From: Runella salmonicolor
Lineage (GTDB): Bacteria > Bacteroidota > Bacteroidia > Cytophagales > Spirosomataceae
DNA: 64,000 bases
Direction: 5' to 3'
Assembly: GCF_024158025.1 (NCBI RefSeq)
Contig: NZ_JAMZEL010000008.1
Span: 62,001-126,000 of the forward strand
In this document: positions 51,073 through 58,639 of the stretch, one piece after another
Layout: each line of letters begins with the position of its first letter
Position numbering within the stretch: position 1 is the stretch's first letter
Position numbers and translations under genes: made by a program
The notes under the pieces: model-generated
The model's input: the letters and a program-made list of their open reading frames with translations, nothing else
Told to the model about the DNA's origin: nothing
Database searches by the model: none

Positions 51073-52101
51073 CTACTTGTAAAGCACCACGTAGCGGCCG
51101 TCAGCGTAGTCAACGTTGTTTTCCCAATCCATCAACAGTTGAAGACCACGGTCTTTTTCCTGAATCTTGATTTTCGGGATGTCCTCTTCGGTATCTTGGT
51201 GCAGATAGAAAAGGTTATCCTTCAACGACCAAAACATATTGTCGGTACCAGCGCAATACTCACGCTTGATGATGTTGGTTTTCTTCAATTTCTTGAACGT
51301 AAAACCGTCACCAGATGGCGTTACGACCGAATCAGCCTTGTAAGGCAACGCATCCAACGCATCGGCAATGAAGCCGAAAAAAGCAGGGTCAACAAACAAC
51401 GTTCCACCAACTTCATCCTCAGCAACCCGCAAATCTTGGTTGTTATAGATTAAGTTTTGGATTTTCGTCAGCTCGGCCAAAATGTTGGCGGCGGTTACAG
51501 TAGCTGCTGCACCCGTCACTTTGTTGCCCGCAGGGATGTCACCCACAAAGCCTGGTCCCGACGTAGCATAGCCCGCCAAGAATTTGAAGTTCAATCCGTC
51601 AAACAAGTTCAAACCACCTTGGAATGCCGTTTGGGTATCACCCGCATCGTAACCAAAACCCGCCACGCCCTTGATAATCGCGTTGTTGACCTCTTTTCCA
51701 ATACGCGCCAAAACACGGCTCATCAAATACTGTTGGCCTGCAAAGCTGTGGATGTCGCGAGGATCGGCCGCGCCTTTTTTCGCCAAAAAGCTGATTGCTA
51801 ATTTATAGAGCTGCACCTCGTCGAAGTACACGTCCACCTTTGCGGGCTTCAGCTCGGCAATACGCTCCTTGTACGTGAAAAGCGTGTGGGTGGGGTTGTT
51901 GATTGCTCCAGTGCGGCCCGGTTGGGTCATGTTGCCGAGTTCTTCGCGAACCAAGGCCATTTTTTGCACGACAGGCATCGAAATCATGTCGCCTTTTGCC
52001 GCAAAGCCGTTAACCAGCTTTTGCGCAAAAATCTTTTCGTAGTCCTCGCGGTTTTCTTGGAGACCAACCGCCAAGGCACTAACGTCTACTTTTACTGCCA
52101 T
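51073..52101 (-). CDS. Probable major capsid protein
   Basis: 342 residues, mixed alpha/beta without membrane helices (LTKIQNLIYNNQDLRVAEDE, VGGTLFVDPAFFGFIADALD, late FWSLKDNLFYLHQDTEEDIP). The assignment rests on size, lack of enzymatic motifs and its place directly after S49 protease and a scaffold-like gene. It is better described as probable than certain. Confidence 0.7.
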   Translation of the reverse strand: MAVKVDVSALAVGLQENREDYEKIFAQKLVNGFAAKGDMISMPVVQKMALVREELGNMTQPGRTGAINNPTHTLFTYKERIAELKPAKVDVYFDEVQLYKLAISFLAKKGAADPRDIHSFAGQQYLMSRVLARIGKEVNNAIIKGVAGFGYDAGDTQTAFQGGLNLFDGLNFKFLAGYATSGPGFVGDIPAGNKVTGAAATVTAANILAELTKIQNLIYNNQDLRVAEDEVGGTLFVDPAFFGFIADALDALPYKADSVVTPSGDGFTFKKLKKTNIIKREYCAGTDNMFWSLKDNLFYLHQDTEEDIPKIKIQEKDRGLQLLMDWENNVDYADGRYVVLYK

Positions 52102-52175
52102 TTGAGTGAGAAATTTAAGAGTTAAAAAAAAGAATCACCCCCCACCAAGGGCTAAAAAAACACGGGTTGGTTCTC

Positions 52176-52694
52176 TTAGTCGAGAACGATTTCTGCCGTC
52201 AAGCCAAACTTGCCATACTTCTCCTTGATGCGCTTCAAGTCGGCAAAGTGCGGGTTAACTTCCTCGCCCTTTGGCGCTGCATTTCCGTTCGTTACATCAC
52301 CGGCAGGCACTCCAGCGGCGGTGATAGTCTGGTTTTGGCTGGCCTTGAGGGCGGCATTTTCGGCACGTAGTCTTTCCAGCTCGCTTGTTTCAGCGGCGGT
52401 CGGAGCGGCGGGAGCAGGGGCGGCCGCTACGGGTGCAGCGGGAGGCACCACGGCAGGCGCTACGGGAGCAGGGGCGGCAGCAGCAACAACGGCCGCAATG
52501 GCAGCCCCGGCATTGGTAGCAGCTTCGGCCGTGATGGTAGCGGCGGCTACGGGAGCTGCAGCGGGAGGCTCGTTGGTCGCGGTCGCATCGACATCAACGG
52601 CGCTTTGCAGGCGTTGGGCCTCCTCCTGACTCAACTTGTTAGAGGTGACCAGATTGCCAACCACCTCTTTGAGGTTTTTCCAGTTCAATTGCAT
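52176..52694 (-). CDS. Probable capsid scaffold protein
   Basis: 172 residues. Helical start (NWKNLKEVVGNLVTSNKLSQ), a very Ala/Pro-rich middle of low complexity, a short coiled coil (ELERLRAENAALKAS) and a charged end. Located between the protease and capsid, the normal position of scaffolding proteins. Confidence 0.65.
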   Translation of the reverse strand: MQLNWKNLKEVVGNLVTSNKLSQEEAQRLQSAVDVDATATNEPPAAAPVAAATITAEAATNAGAAIAAVVAAAAPAPVAPAVVPPAAPVAAAPAPAAPTAAETSELERLRAENAALKASQNQTITAAGVPAGDVTNGNAAPKGEEVNPHFADLKRIKEKYGKFGLTAEIVLD

Positions 52695-52720
52695 GGTTTG
52701 AGAGAAAAAAGTGAAAAAAA

Positions 52721-53587
52721 TTATAAGGTGAGAGACATGGCCTTACGGGCCAGATAATCAGCGCGTTTGATGGCATCAGAGCGAGTGCCTACATTGTCGG
52801 CAAGGCCTGCGCGGATGGCGTCGCGGCCGTAGTAGAGTTTTCCGCCGGGGTCATTGATGATTTGGGGCCGAAACGACTGCACTGCGCCCAAAAACTCAAC
52901 CCGCATTGCATCAATCAACTTTTGCTCTTCCTTGAGAGCATCTTCGTTGAGGGCTTCGGCAGGATGTAATAAGGCTTTGTCTTCAGCTCCTTTTGAGCGT
53001 AGTACGCGCACGTCGATGCCCTCTTTTTCAAGCTGCTTGGCGTAGGAGGTATAGACGCTCATCACGCCAATGCTCCCCACGGCCGAGGTCGTGGCCGATT
53101 CCAGAAAGATTTCATTACAGGCCGAAAAGCCCCAATAGGCAGCACTCGCCACCATGCCTTGCACATGGCCCACAATCGGCTTTTGGTTTTTGGCGGTCGC
53201 TATACTGTTAGCCCAAGCCATCGTTCCAGTCACGGCACCACCGCCCGAATTGCCAGTCAACACAATGGCCGATACAGCTTCATTGCCTATTGCGATGGCG
53301 ATTTGTTGGCTCAACCACTCCGTATTCGTGCCTCCCCAACTCCATTCTGGAGCTAAGACGCCCTTAACGGGAATGATGGCCACCAATCCCGACTTTTGTT
53401 TGTCGGTTTTGATGCCGAAATAATACTGCATCTCCCACGAGCTATACGAGTTTTCGGCCGCTACCATCTCTACTTTCGGCAGTTCCATTGCTCCTAAGTG
53501 AAGGTGAATGGGCGCTTGCAAAGCGGCGTAGTAAGCCGCCTTTTCCATCGCAAAAAAATGATGATGTAGCAGGTTCTGGAAGTGCAT
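52721..53587 (-). CDS. S49-family (SppA/ClpP-fold) prohead protease
   Basis: 288 residues. Typical features: VAIIPVKGVLAPEWSWGG, VLTGNSGGGAVTGT, catalytic serine in GHVQGMVASAAYWGFSAC, SAVGSIGVMSVYTSYAKQLE and the lysine-bearing VLRSKGAEDKALLHP. It lacks a signal peptide and acts inside the prohead on scaffold or capsid. A phage-type promoter lies 26 bp upstream of its ATG. Confidence 0.88.
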   Translation of the reverse strand: MHFQNLLHHHFFAMEKAAYYAALQAPIHLHLGAMELPKVEMVAAENSYSSWEMQYYFGIKTDKQKSGLVAIIPVKGVLAPEWSWGGTNTEWLSQQIAIAIGNEAVSAIVLTGNSGGGAVTGTMAWANSIATAKNQKPIVGHVQGMVASAAYWGFSACNEIFLESATTSAVGSIGVMSVYTSYAKQLEKEGIDVRVLRSKGAEDKALLHPAEALNEDALKEEQKLIDAMRVEFLGAVQSFRPQIINDPGGKLYYGRDAIRAGLADNVGTRSDAIKRADYLARKAMSLTL

Positions 53588-53612
53588 CGAAATGAGTCAG
53601 ATTAATTCGATG

Positions 53613-53648
53613 CCAACTTAGAAGGTATTAACCAAGCGTTATAGGACG
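53613..53648 (-). promoter_or_regulatory. Phage-type promoter element upstream of protease-capsid operon
   Basis: Minus strand: CGTCCTA (53648-53642), 21 bp, TAAGTTGG (53620-53613), seven of eight positions of TAnnTTTG. It would drive protease, scaffold and capsid. Confidence 0.58.
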
Positions 53649-53706
53649 CAAAAAGCCAGAAAACATCGTTCGCGGGCTTTTCAATTCTTCCAAAAAATCA
53701 AAATAC

Positions 53707-54093
53707 TTATTTTAACTTTTTCCAGTTAAATCCACCCAATAGGCGCACGTACTTATACATTATCCAAACCTGCCAAGCAGGCACATTGCATTGCTTGAGC
53801 AGCTCTCTCCAAAACAAATCCACCTCTTTTCGGGAGGCTTTCAGCGGCTTTTTTTCGTACAAATAATCGTGTACGATGCAGGCGTTGGCCGTTCTTCCAT
53901 GCGGTGGTACCAGCCACCAAAACGCGCGCGGAGTGCTCGCAAAATCCGACACAAACCCATCGGGTATGAATATCCTACCCATGGGCGATAACTCACAACG
54001 TACCTTGACCCGAACGGTCACTTCCCACCAATCAGCTTTGCCATCCGCGCACTTTTTCAGCAGGATGTTGGGGTAAGTGGTGATGTAACTCAT
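53707..54093 (-). CDS. DUF1353 family protein
   Basis: 128 residues with the DUF1353 signature: FIPDGFVSDFASTPRAFWWL, PHGRTANACIVHDYLYEKKP and ASRKEVDLFWRELLKQ. Found in many phages, often near tail fibre or lysis genes; function unresolved. ATG 54093 overlaps the previous stop. Confidence 0.85.
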   Translation of the reverse strand: MSYITTYPNILLKKCADGKADWWEVTVRVKVRCELSPMGRIFIPDGFVSDFASTPRAFWWLVPPHGRTANACIVHDYLYEKKPLKASRKEVDLFWRELLKQCNVPAWQVWIMYKYVRLLGGFNWKKLK

Positions 54094-54323
54094 GCTTCCG
54101 GCGCAATCTGTTCGTTTTGAGTTGGTTTCTCCTCCACTTGAGGGGTAGGCTCCGATGCAAGCACTTCAGCAGTTTCGATTTTGGCGCGGGCAATAGCCGA
54201 GTCGAAACGCATCGCAATTGAATCCGCATTGCCCATACGGCCCGTCTGACTCAATTCTTGGATATTCGACTGAATGATAGACATTTCACGCTCAGTGAAA
54301 TGCGCAATGATTATTTTTTCCAT
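54090..54323 (-). CDS. Small hypothetical phage protein
   Basis: 77 residues (FTEREMSIIQSNIQELSQTG, then ARAKIETAEVLASEPTPQ), helical with a Pro/Glu-rich end. Overlaps the DUF1353 gene by 4 nt. No family recognised. Confidence 0.65.
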   Translation of the reverse strand: MEKIIIAHFTEREMSIIQSNIQELSQTGRMGNADSIAMRFDSAIARAKIETAEVLASEPTPQVEEKPTQNEQIAPEA

Positions 54324-54348
54324 TGATGGTATGATAATATATGAGTAA

Positions 54349-54786
54349 TTAGACTTCCTGCATGGGTGTCACGGCAGGAGCAGCATTGTTAACAACTTGC
54401 TCCAACACCCCATCTTGTTGCTCAATCGGCAGCAACTCCATCCCAAAACCTCCAACAATACCACTCAAGGTAGCATAACGCTCCTCCTTAGAGGTGCCAC
54501 CCACAAGGTGCAAAATCGCCGCTTTCATCATGGCCTCGGCCTGCGGCTCAGCCTGCTCTACCTCAAAGCCCATATTAACCAATTGGGCCTGAATCGTATC
54601 CTTGGTGATGATGTCCCTGTTGGCTTCCCGAATCACCTTGCGGTCGGTGTAGTAGTCCACCTGAAACATACCGCCACTCGTCGGCTCAACCGTCACGGAG
54701 CCATTATACCGGATTGAGAGCGCAATAAGCGTATACTCACCAGATGTGTCTTTGCCCTGAAAAGGCTGAATCTTGAAGATGTCCAT
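54349..54786 (-). CDS. Hypothetical phage tail-fibre-region protein
   Basis: 145 residues from ATG 54786, starting MDIFKIQPFQGKDTSGEYTL. It contains GGMFQVDYYTDRKVIREANR and an Ala/Gln-rich end. Placed directly after the fibre gene, perhaps a fibre-assembly or virion accessory protein (inference). Confidence 0.62.
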   Translation of the reverse strand: MDIFKIQPFQGKDTSGEYTLIALSIRYNGSVTVEPTSGGMFQVDYYTDRKVIREANRDIITKDTIQAQLVNMGFEVEQAEPQAEAMMKAAILHLVGGTSKEERYATLSGIVGGFGMELLPIEQQDGVLEQVVNNAAPAVTPMQEV

Positions 54787-54788
54787 AA

Positions 54789-55889
54789 TTAAGCGGAGGT
54801 TACAGCTTCCCAAGCGGAGCCATTATAGAAGTTTAACTTATTGGTAGTCACGTTAATAATTAGCAACCCTTTTCGAGCGGCCGAAACAGGAACGGCGTTT
54901 CGTTCTGTTGTTGTCAATTGAGGCAGCAAAAGCCCTTTGGTGTTGGATTTCAGGTCAAGGATGGCCGAGGCATCGGGCGTACTTGTGCCTATGCCTACGT
55001 TAGAGCCGTAGTTTGCATGGATAATTTGGGCTAACGACATTTTTTGCGTCGATGCGTACACGTTCCACCAATCCCGCGCCGAACTGCCATTCCAGTCAAA
55101 AAAACGGTAATCGACGCCAGAAGCTTCTTTTCTGTGTACCCATTGCCTCGAACCAGCAGCAGGCGCACCAGTGAGGGCAAATTGAGATATGTCACAATAT
55201 GAATCATTGTTCAATCCAAATACATTATGCGTCAGATTGTAGTTTTCACCCGATCCAAACATCATGATCATTACCCCGCCAGAGGCCACACGGTGATAAG
55301 TAATGGCCGAGCCATAGAAAAGGCGTTCAGTGCCATCGGAGCAGTACTGCCAATTATTTAAGCCGAGCGAAATCGAAGGAGCTTGAAACTTGGCTAAGCC
55401 ATTGTCTGCCAAACCTCCTACAATGAGATTGCCATTGTGTGCGATTTTTAATCGAACGTCAGCGCCAGTCAGAAAATTGATGTCTTCGGCAAAAGTCCCA
55501 TCCGTGCGGAGGTTAATTCCATTTTTTGCGACAAGTTCAAACTTTCCGTTCCAGTTTTTCAGGTAGACTTGTTTCGTGGAATCGCCCCACGAATCCATCT
55601 GAATGCCGCTTGTGCCCCCAGTATGTCCAACGAGTAGACCAACATCAGGGTTAACCAGCGACGCTGTACTCGCGATAATTGTAACGGCTCCCGTAAACGT
55701 ATCCCCGCTACGGTTAGCTTTTCCAACAATCGAATTCAGCCCATCCGTCACGTAAGTGCCGCAATCGACCAAGGCCGAAAGCACATCAGAAACCAAAACC
55801 CCTTCGGAGCCGTCCACGCCGCGCCGGGGCTTAGTGAGCTTATTGGTTACGGTCGTAACGTACTGTTCGAGAGTGGCGAAAGTTGGCAT
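54789..55889 (-). CDS. Phage tail fibre/tail-spike-like protein
   Basis: 366 residues. The N-terminal helical part is followed by beta-repeat segments (GDTFTGAVTIIAS, LKNWNGKFELVAKNGINLRT). The C-terminus carries the Bacteroidota fibre pattern NVGIGTSTPDASAILDLKSN with TKGLLLPQLTTTERNAV and LNFYNGSAWEAV. It probably recognises the host surface. Confidence 0.82.
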   Translation of the reverse strand: MPTFATLEQYVTTVTNKLTKPRRGVDGSEGVLVSDVLSALVDCGTYVTDGLNSIVGKANRSGDTFTGAVTIIASTASLVNPDVGLLVGHTGGTSGIQMDSWGDSTKQVYLKNWNGKFELVAKNGINLRTDGTFAEDINFLTGADVRLKIAHNGNLIVGGLADNGLAKFQAPSISLGLNNWQYCSDGTERLFYGSAITYHRVASGGVMIMMFGSGENYNLTHNVFGLNNDSYCDISQFALTGAPAAGSRQWVHRKEASGVDYRFFDWNGSSARDWWNVYASTQKMSLAQIIHANYGSNVGIGTSTPDASAILDLKSNTKGLLLPQLTTTERNAVPVSAARKGLLIINVTTNKLNFYNGSAWEAVTSA

Positions 55890-55894
55890 GAGAA

Positions 55895-56461
55895 TTAGGC
55901 GTTGAAATCAAGTGAAAAATTGAAGGCAAAATCGGCAGGGTTGCCGTATAGGTCGGTATCATCCCAACCATTGATATAATAGGCCTGACGCGGCCCCGTA
56001 GAAAGCAAAGAAAACGTCCAAGCATTCAGGCCCGACGTCGTAAAGGCCATGTCCGCGAGCTTGAGCGGCTGTTGCACCGTTCCCACCACCCGGACCACTT
56101 CATTGGCATCCATCCGAATCGCAATGAAACGCCCCCGGCTCAACATCCGTACAAGCTTCGCGCGTTCGGGTGAGTCTATCGGTATTTGCATCGACAGCGT
56201 TTGTTGCCAGCTATCGCCCTGGTTGGACTTGAGGCGAGTTTCGGTATGATTTGATGCCCCCGCCCTAAAACGCATTTCTATCCAAACCGCTCCCTCGTTG
56301 GGGACCAACCCGCCAACTGGCAAGCACCCAGCGTAAGCACCAGACCAAACATTTTCGGGTGTAAGAAACCCCGCGACATCGCGTACGTCAATCAAACGTA
56401 CAAGATCTAAGCCCTGTACGTTGGAGTTGTTAAGTTTGTCAAGTTGTGGTAATTTTTGCAT
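55895..56461 (-). CDS. Hypothetical phage virion protein
   Basis: 188 residues from ATG 56461, opening MQKLPQLDKLNNSNVQGLDL. Beta-rich, ends AFNFSLDFNA. First gene of the fibre transcript, 5 bp before the fibre gene, with two phage-type promoter elements upstream. Likely a baseplate/distal-tail or fibre-adaptor component (inference). Confidence 0.65.
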   Translation of the reverse strand: MQKLPQLDKLNNSNVQGLDLVRLIDVRDVAGFLTPENVWSGAYAGCLPVGGLVPNEGAVWIEMRFRAGASNHTETRLKSNQGDSWQQTLSMQIPIDSPERAKLVRMLSRGRFIAIRMDANEVVRVVGTVQQPLKLADMAFTTSGLNAWTFSLLSTGPRQAYYINGWDDTDLYGNPADFAFNFSLDFNA

Positions 56462-56479
56462 GTTCGGAATGAAGAGGCA

Positions 56480-56537
56480 CAAAGCTAACTAACACACAGT
56501 CAAAACAATAGGACGAAACCGCCGACAATCTAGGACG
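56480..56537 (-). promoter_or_regulatory. Tandem phage-type promoters upstream of fibre operon
   Basis: Proximal: CGTCCTA (56515-56509), 21 bp, TAGCTTTG (56487-56480), a perfect -7 box 19 bp before ATG 56461. Distal: a second CGTCCTA at 56537-56531, 22 bp before TTGTTTTG, a weaker box that overlaps the proximal element. Confidence 0.65.
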
Positions 56538-56549
56538 AAACCGTACACA

Positions 56550-57098
56550 CTATTTTTGCTTTTTGTCGATATATCGGGGCGGGGCTTCCTTGCGTTCTAC
56601 CAAGCCTACATCCGACTTGTACCGCTTCCAGCAGGCGTAGGCCGCGTCCAAATCCCAATCGTCGGGGTTGATGTCGTAGACTTGGAGGAATAGGTCAACG
56701 GCGTTCCGTTCCGAGGTATGCACGTAGTACCCACACGTGACGAACGAGCGCATTTTCTCGAAAAACAACTTTTCCAGAATCACCGTCAGGTCGTTGAGGG
56801 TTTGCAACGATACGTGCGAATATTCGGCATCATACGGCAACACAATCCTGACCTTTGAGCCCTTGAATTTCTTACGGCTCCTGACCCGCCGATAGGGAAT
56901 TTTCTCGCAGACCGAAACCACCATCGCCCCGATGAACTGGTTTTGGCTCGCCTTGATATGATCGGCATTGCCGGCATATTCCATCAGCAAAAATTGACGC
57001 ACATGGCGCGGGACCAGTACTTCAATATACCGCTCTTTTCGAGCATTATCCTGATATACATAAGTGACAGACGGTTCGGCGTGTACGTGTTCGGGCAT
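56550..57098 (-). CDS. Hypothetical phage protein, possible regulator
   Basis: 182 residues from ATG 57098 (MPEHVHAEPSVTYVY). Basic, with VPRHVRQFLLMEYAGNADHI, IPYRRVRSRKKFKGSKVRIV and a C-terminal DLDAAYACWKRYKSD. The frame extends upstream without a good start. It stands between the fibre operon and the TTTGTATT region, with a palindrome in its leader, so a DNA-binding role is possible but no HTH was confirmed. Confidence 0.6.
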   Translation of the reverse strand: MPEHVHAEPSVTYVYQDNARKERYIEVLVPRHVRQFLLMEYAGNADHIKASQNQFIGAMVVSVCEKIPYRRVRSRKKFKGSKVRIVLPYDAEYSHVSLQTLNDLTVILEKLFFEKMRSFVTCGYYVHTSERNAVDLFLQVYDINPDDWDLDAAYACWKRYKSDVGLVERKEAPPRYIDKKQK

Positions 57099-57115
57099 CC
57101 TAAAAAAATGGTTAT

Positions 57116-57135
57116 ATTTGAACGCGCATTCAAAT
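57116..57135. promoter_or_regulatory. Palindromic operator-like site
   Basis: Perfect 7-bp inverted repeat ATTTGAA / TTCAAAT with spacer CGCGCA, 18 bp upstream of ATG 57098. Confidence 0.5.
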
Positions 57136-57310
57136 ACCCAATAACCCGCTAATGAAGAACGATTCGACGTTTCGATAACTACCCTACTTTTAAGTGCCTG
57201 TTGACCGACAGGCACTTGCATTTTTTCAATACCTTAATTTACAACTTCTCCCGCGATTTCACAAGTTTTTGCGCGTGTACCTCCGCTAAAACACGAAAAA
57301 AAAGTTATTT

Positions 57311-57696
57311 TTTGTATTTTTTTATTATTGCTAATTAACGTACTGTTAATCAGCGTATTGCGCCAATGTCATTTCCTGAAAATGGCCTTTCAAATTTGTA
57401 TTTACCCCAAATATTGTTTGTATTTTTTGTATTGGCCGAAAGGCCACCCCGAAAACCCACGAAGTCGAAAAACACTATTTGTATTGTTTATATTTTTATA
57501 ATACAAAAAATATAAAATTTGTATTTATTATAATCTTTTGACCGTCAACTCTTTAAAGCTTCCTAGATACAAATAATACAAACAATACAAATTTTTTCAG
57601 GATATTTAGGGGAGAGGTTGCAAGGAGTCGGCAACGGCCCACAAAAAAGCCCTATAAACAGGGGCTTAATTGCACTTTTTCGTAATTATTTGTATT
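57311..57696. repeat. TTTGTATT repeat array (possible phage origin or operator region)
   Basis: Ten exact copies of an octamer in 386 bp: forward at 57311, 57395, 57417, 57426, 57478, 57518, 57689; reverse (AATACAAA) at 57500, 57575, 57584, with a near-match at 57566. The whole intergenic region 57136-57768 is AT-rich and has no gene I can support. Compatible with iterons, a repressor array or an SSB-loading origin. Confidence 0.65.
57330..57354. promoter_or_regulatory. Imperfect palindrome within repeat region
   Basis: GCTAATTAAC / GTTAATCAGC (one mismatch) with a 5-nt spacer, between the first two TTTGTATT copies. Possible dimer binding site. Confidence 0.45.
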
Positions 57697-57705
57697 TTTT
57701 GGCAC

Positions 57706-57768
57706 TTATATTGCTTGCGTATATACATCCAATCCGTCTGCTTTATGAAATATAGCGTATATACAGAT
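57706..57768 (-). pseudogene. C-terminal fragment of phage ORF split by cassette array
   Basis: Minus-strand codons reading ICIYAIFHKADGLDVYTQAI then TAA (57708-57706). In frame with the N-terminal part at 61894-61995 when joined at the G|TT crossovers of the array. It has no start codon of its own. Confidence 0.5.
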
Positions 57769-57833
57769 GTTGTGTGTAACCTTACACAGAACTATGAACA
57801 ACATTGATTTCTTAACTTAATAAATAATTCAAA

Positions 57834-58472
57834 ATGACAAAGCAAAAACAAAAAGCAATAGTATTGGTTTCAGGTGGACCAGACTCTGCGACATTAATCG
57901 GATGGGCTCTAAAACAAAATTATGAGCCGACATTAGTAAATTTTCAATTTGGACTTATGACAGACAGGTCAGAATTAACTGCTGCCAGAGCTGTTGCAAA
58001 ACATTATGGAATTGGACTTGATGTTATAGATATGAAACAAATAGTGGGTATGCTTGGACACGAGAGACCAACTATTCATTCCGAAGCACACGTAATGAAA
58101 TTTGGAAGTGCAATTCTTATGTCAATTGCAAGCTGTTACGCTATTCTGAAAAAATGTAGTTATGTGCTCGTAGCATTACACAATCAAGACGCAGAAGAAT
58201 CACCAGAATATCGTCAACCATTTTTGGATAAAATTAATGAAGCGTTAAATATGTCAACTGAAAGTAATGACATAAAACTACTTGCACCCTTTACCAAAAT
58301 GGAAAAAGAAGAAGTATTAAAACTCGGTTTCGAGTTAGGAGTACCATTGCATAAAACTTGGAGCTGTATAGTAAGTGACAAAATACAATGCGGGGGCTGT
58401 GGTGCTTGTCGAGCAAGACGAAACGCTATGGAAAAAGCAGGCATTAAAGATATAACCAAGTATAAATTCTAA
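57834..58472 (+). CDS. QueC-like 7-cyano-7-deazaguanine synthase family protein (cassette 1)
   Basis: 212 residues. PP-loop ATP pyrophosphatase motif VSGGPDSATL at the start and a four-cysteine zinc site near the end (TWSC, then QCGGCGAC). This is the QueC catalytic plan. No QueD, QueE or FolE is beside it, so it is unlikely to serve queuosine synthesis locally. QueC-like proteins occur as modifiers in anti-phage systems (Qat, some CBASS), which fits the other cassettes. Stop lies 10 bp before attC1. Confidence 0.82.
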   Translation: MTKQKQKAIVLVSGGPDSATLIGWALKQNYEPTLVNFQFGLMTDRSELTAARAVAKHYGIGLDVIDMKQIVGMLGHERPTIHSEAHVMKFGSAILMSIASCYAILKKCSYVLVALHNQDAEESPEYRQPFLDKINEALNMSTESNDIKLLAPFTKMEKEEVLKLGFELGVPLHKTWSCIVSDKIQCGGCGACRARRNAMEKAGIKDITKYKF

Positions 58473-58481
58473 AAAAAGGCT

Positions 58482-58616
58482 ACACACAACATCGTATTGG
58501 CAATAGTGGGGCTGATAGTTGTAAATCCAACATTTTTAATTCTATTGAGCATTTTGCAAATCTTGGGCTGACGTTTTTCAAATGCCCCACCATCGCCAAT
58601 ACGTAAACCGTTACTT
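58482..58616 (+). repeat. attC-like site 1
   Basis: Opens ACACACAAC (R''-like), complementary to the cassette's own first bases GTTGTGTGT (57769). A 19-bp stem (58493-58511 with 58585-58603) matches at 17 positions, and the two exceptions are wobble-type. Closes with core GTTACTT (58610-58616). Its stem sequence differs from the other three sites. Confidence 0.72.
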
Positions 58617-58639
58617 GCAAGGCTAAAAAAACAATACTA

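Noticed and set aside
57136..57768. CRISPR array for the TTTGTATT repeats
   Set aside because: Repeats are 8 bp, irregularly spaced and in both orientations; no cas genes.
57834..58472. Queuosine biosynthesis locus
   Set aside because: No queD, queE, folE or queF is adjacent; the gene is alone in a cassette.
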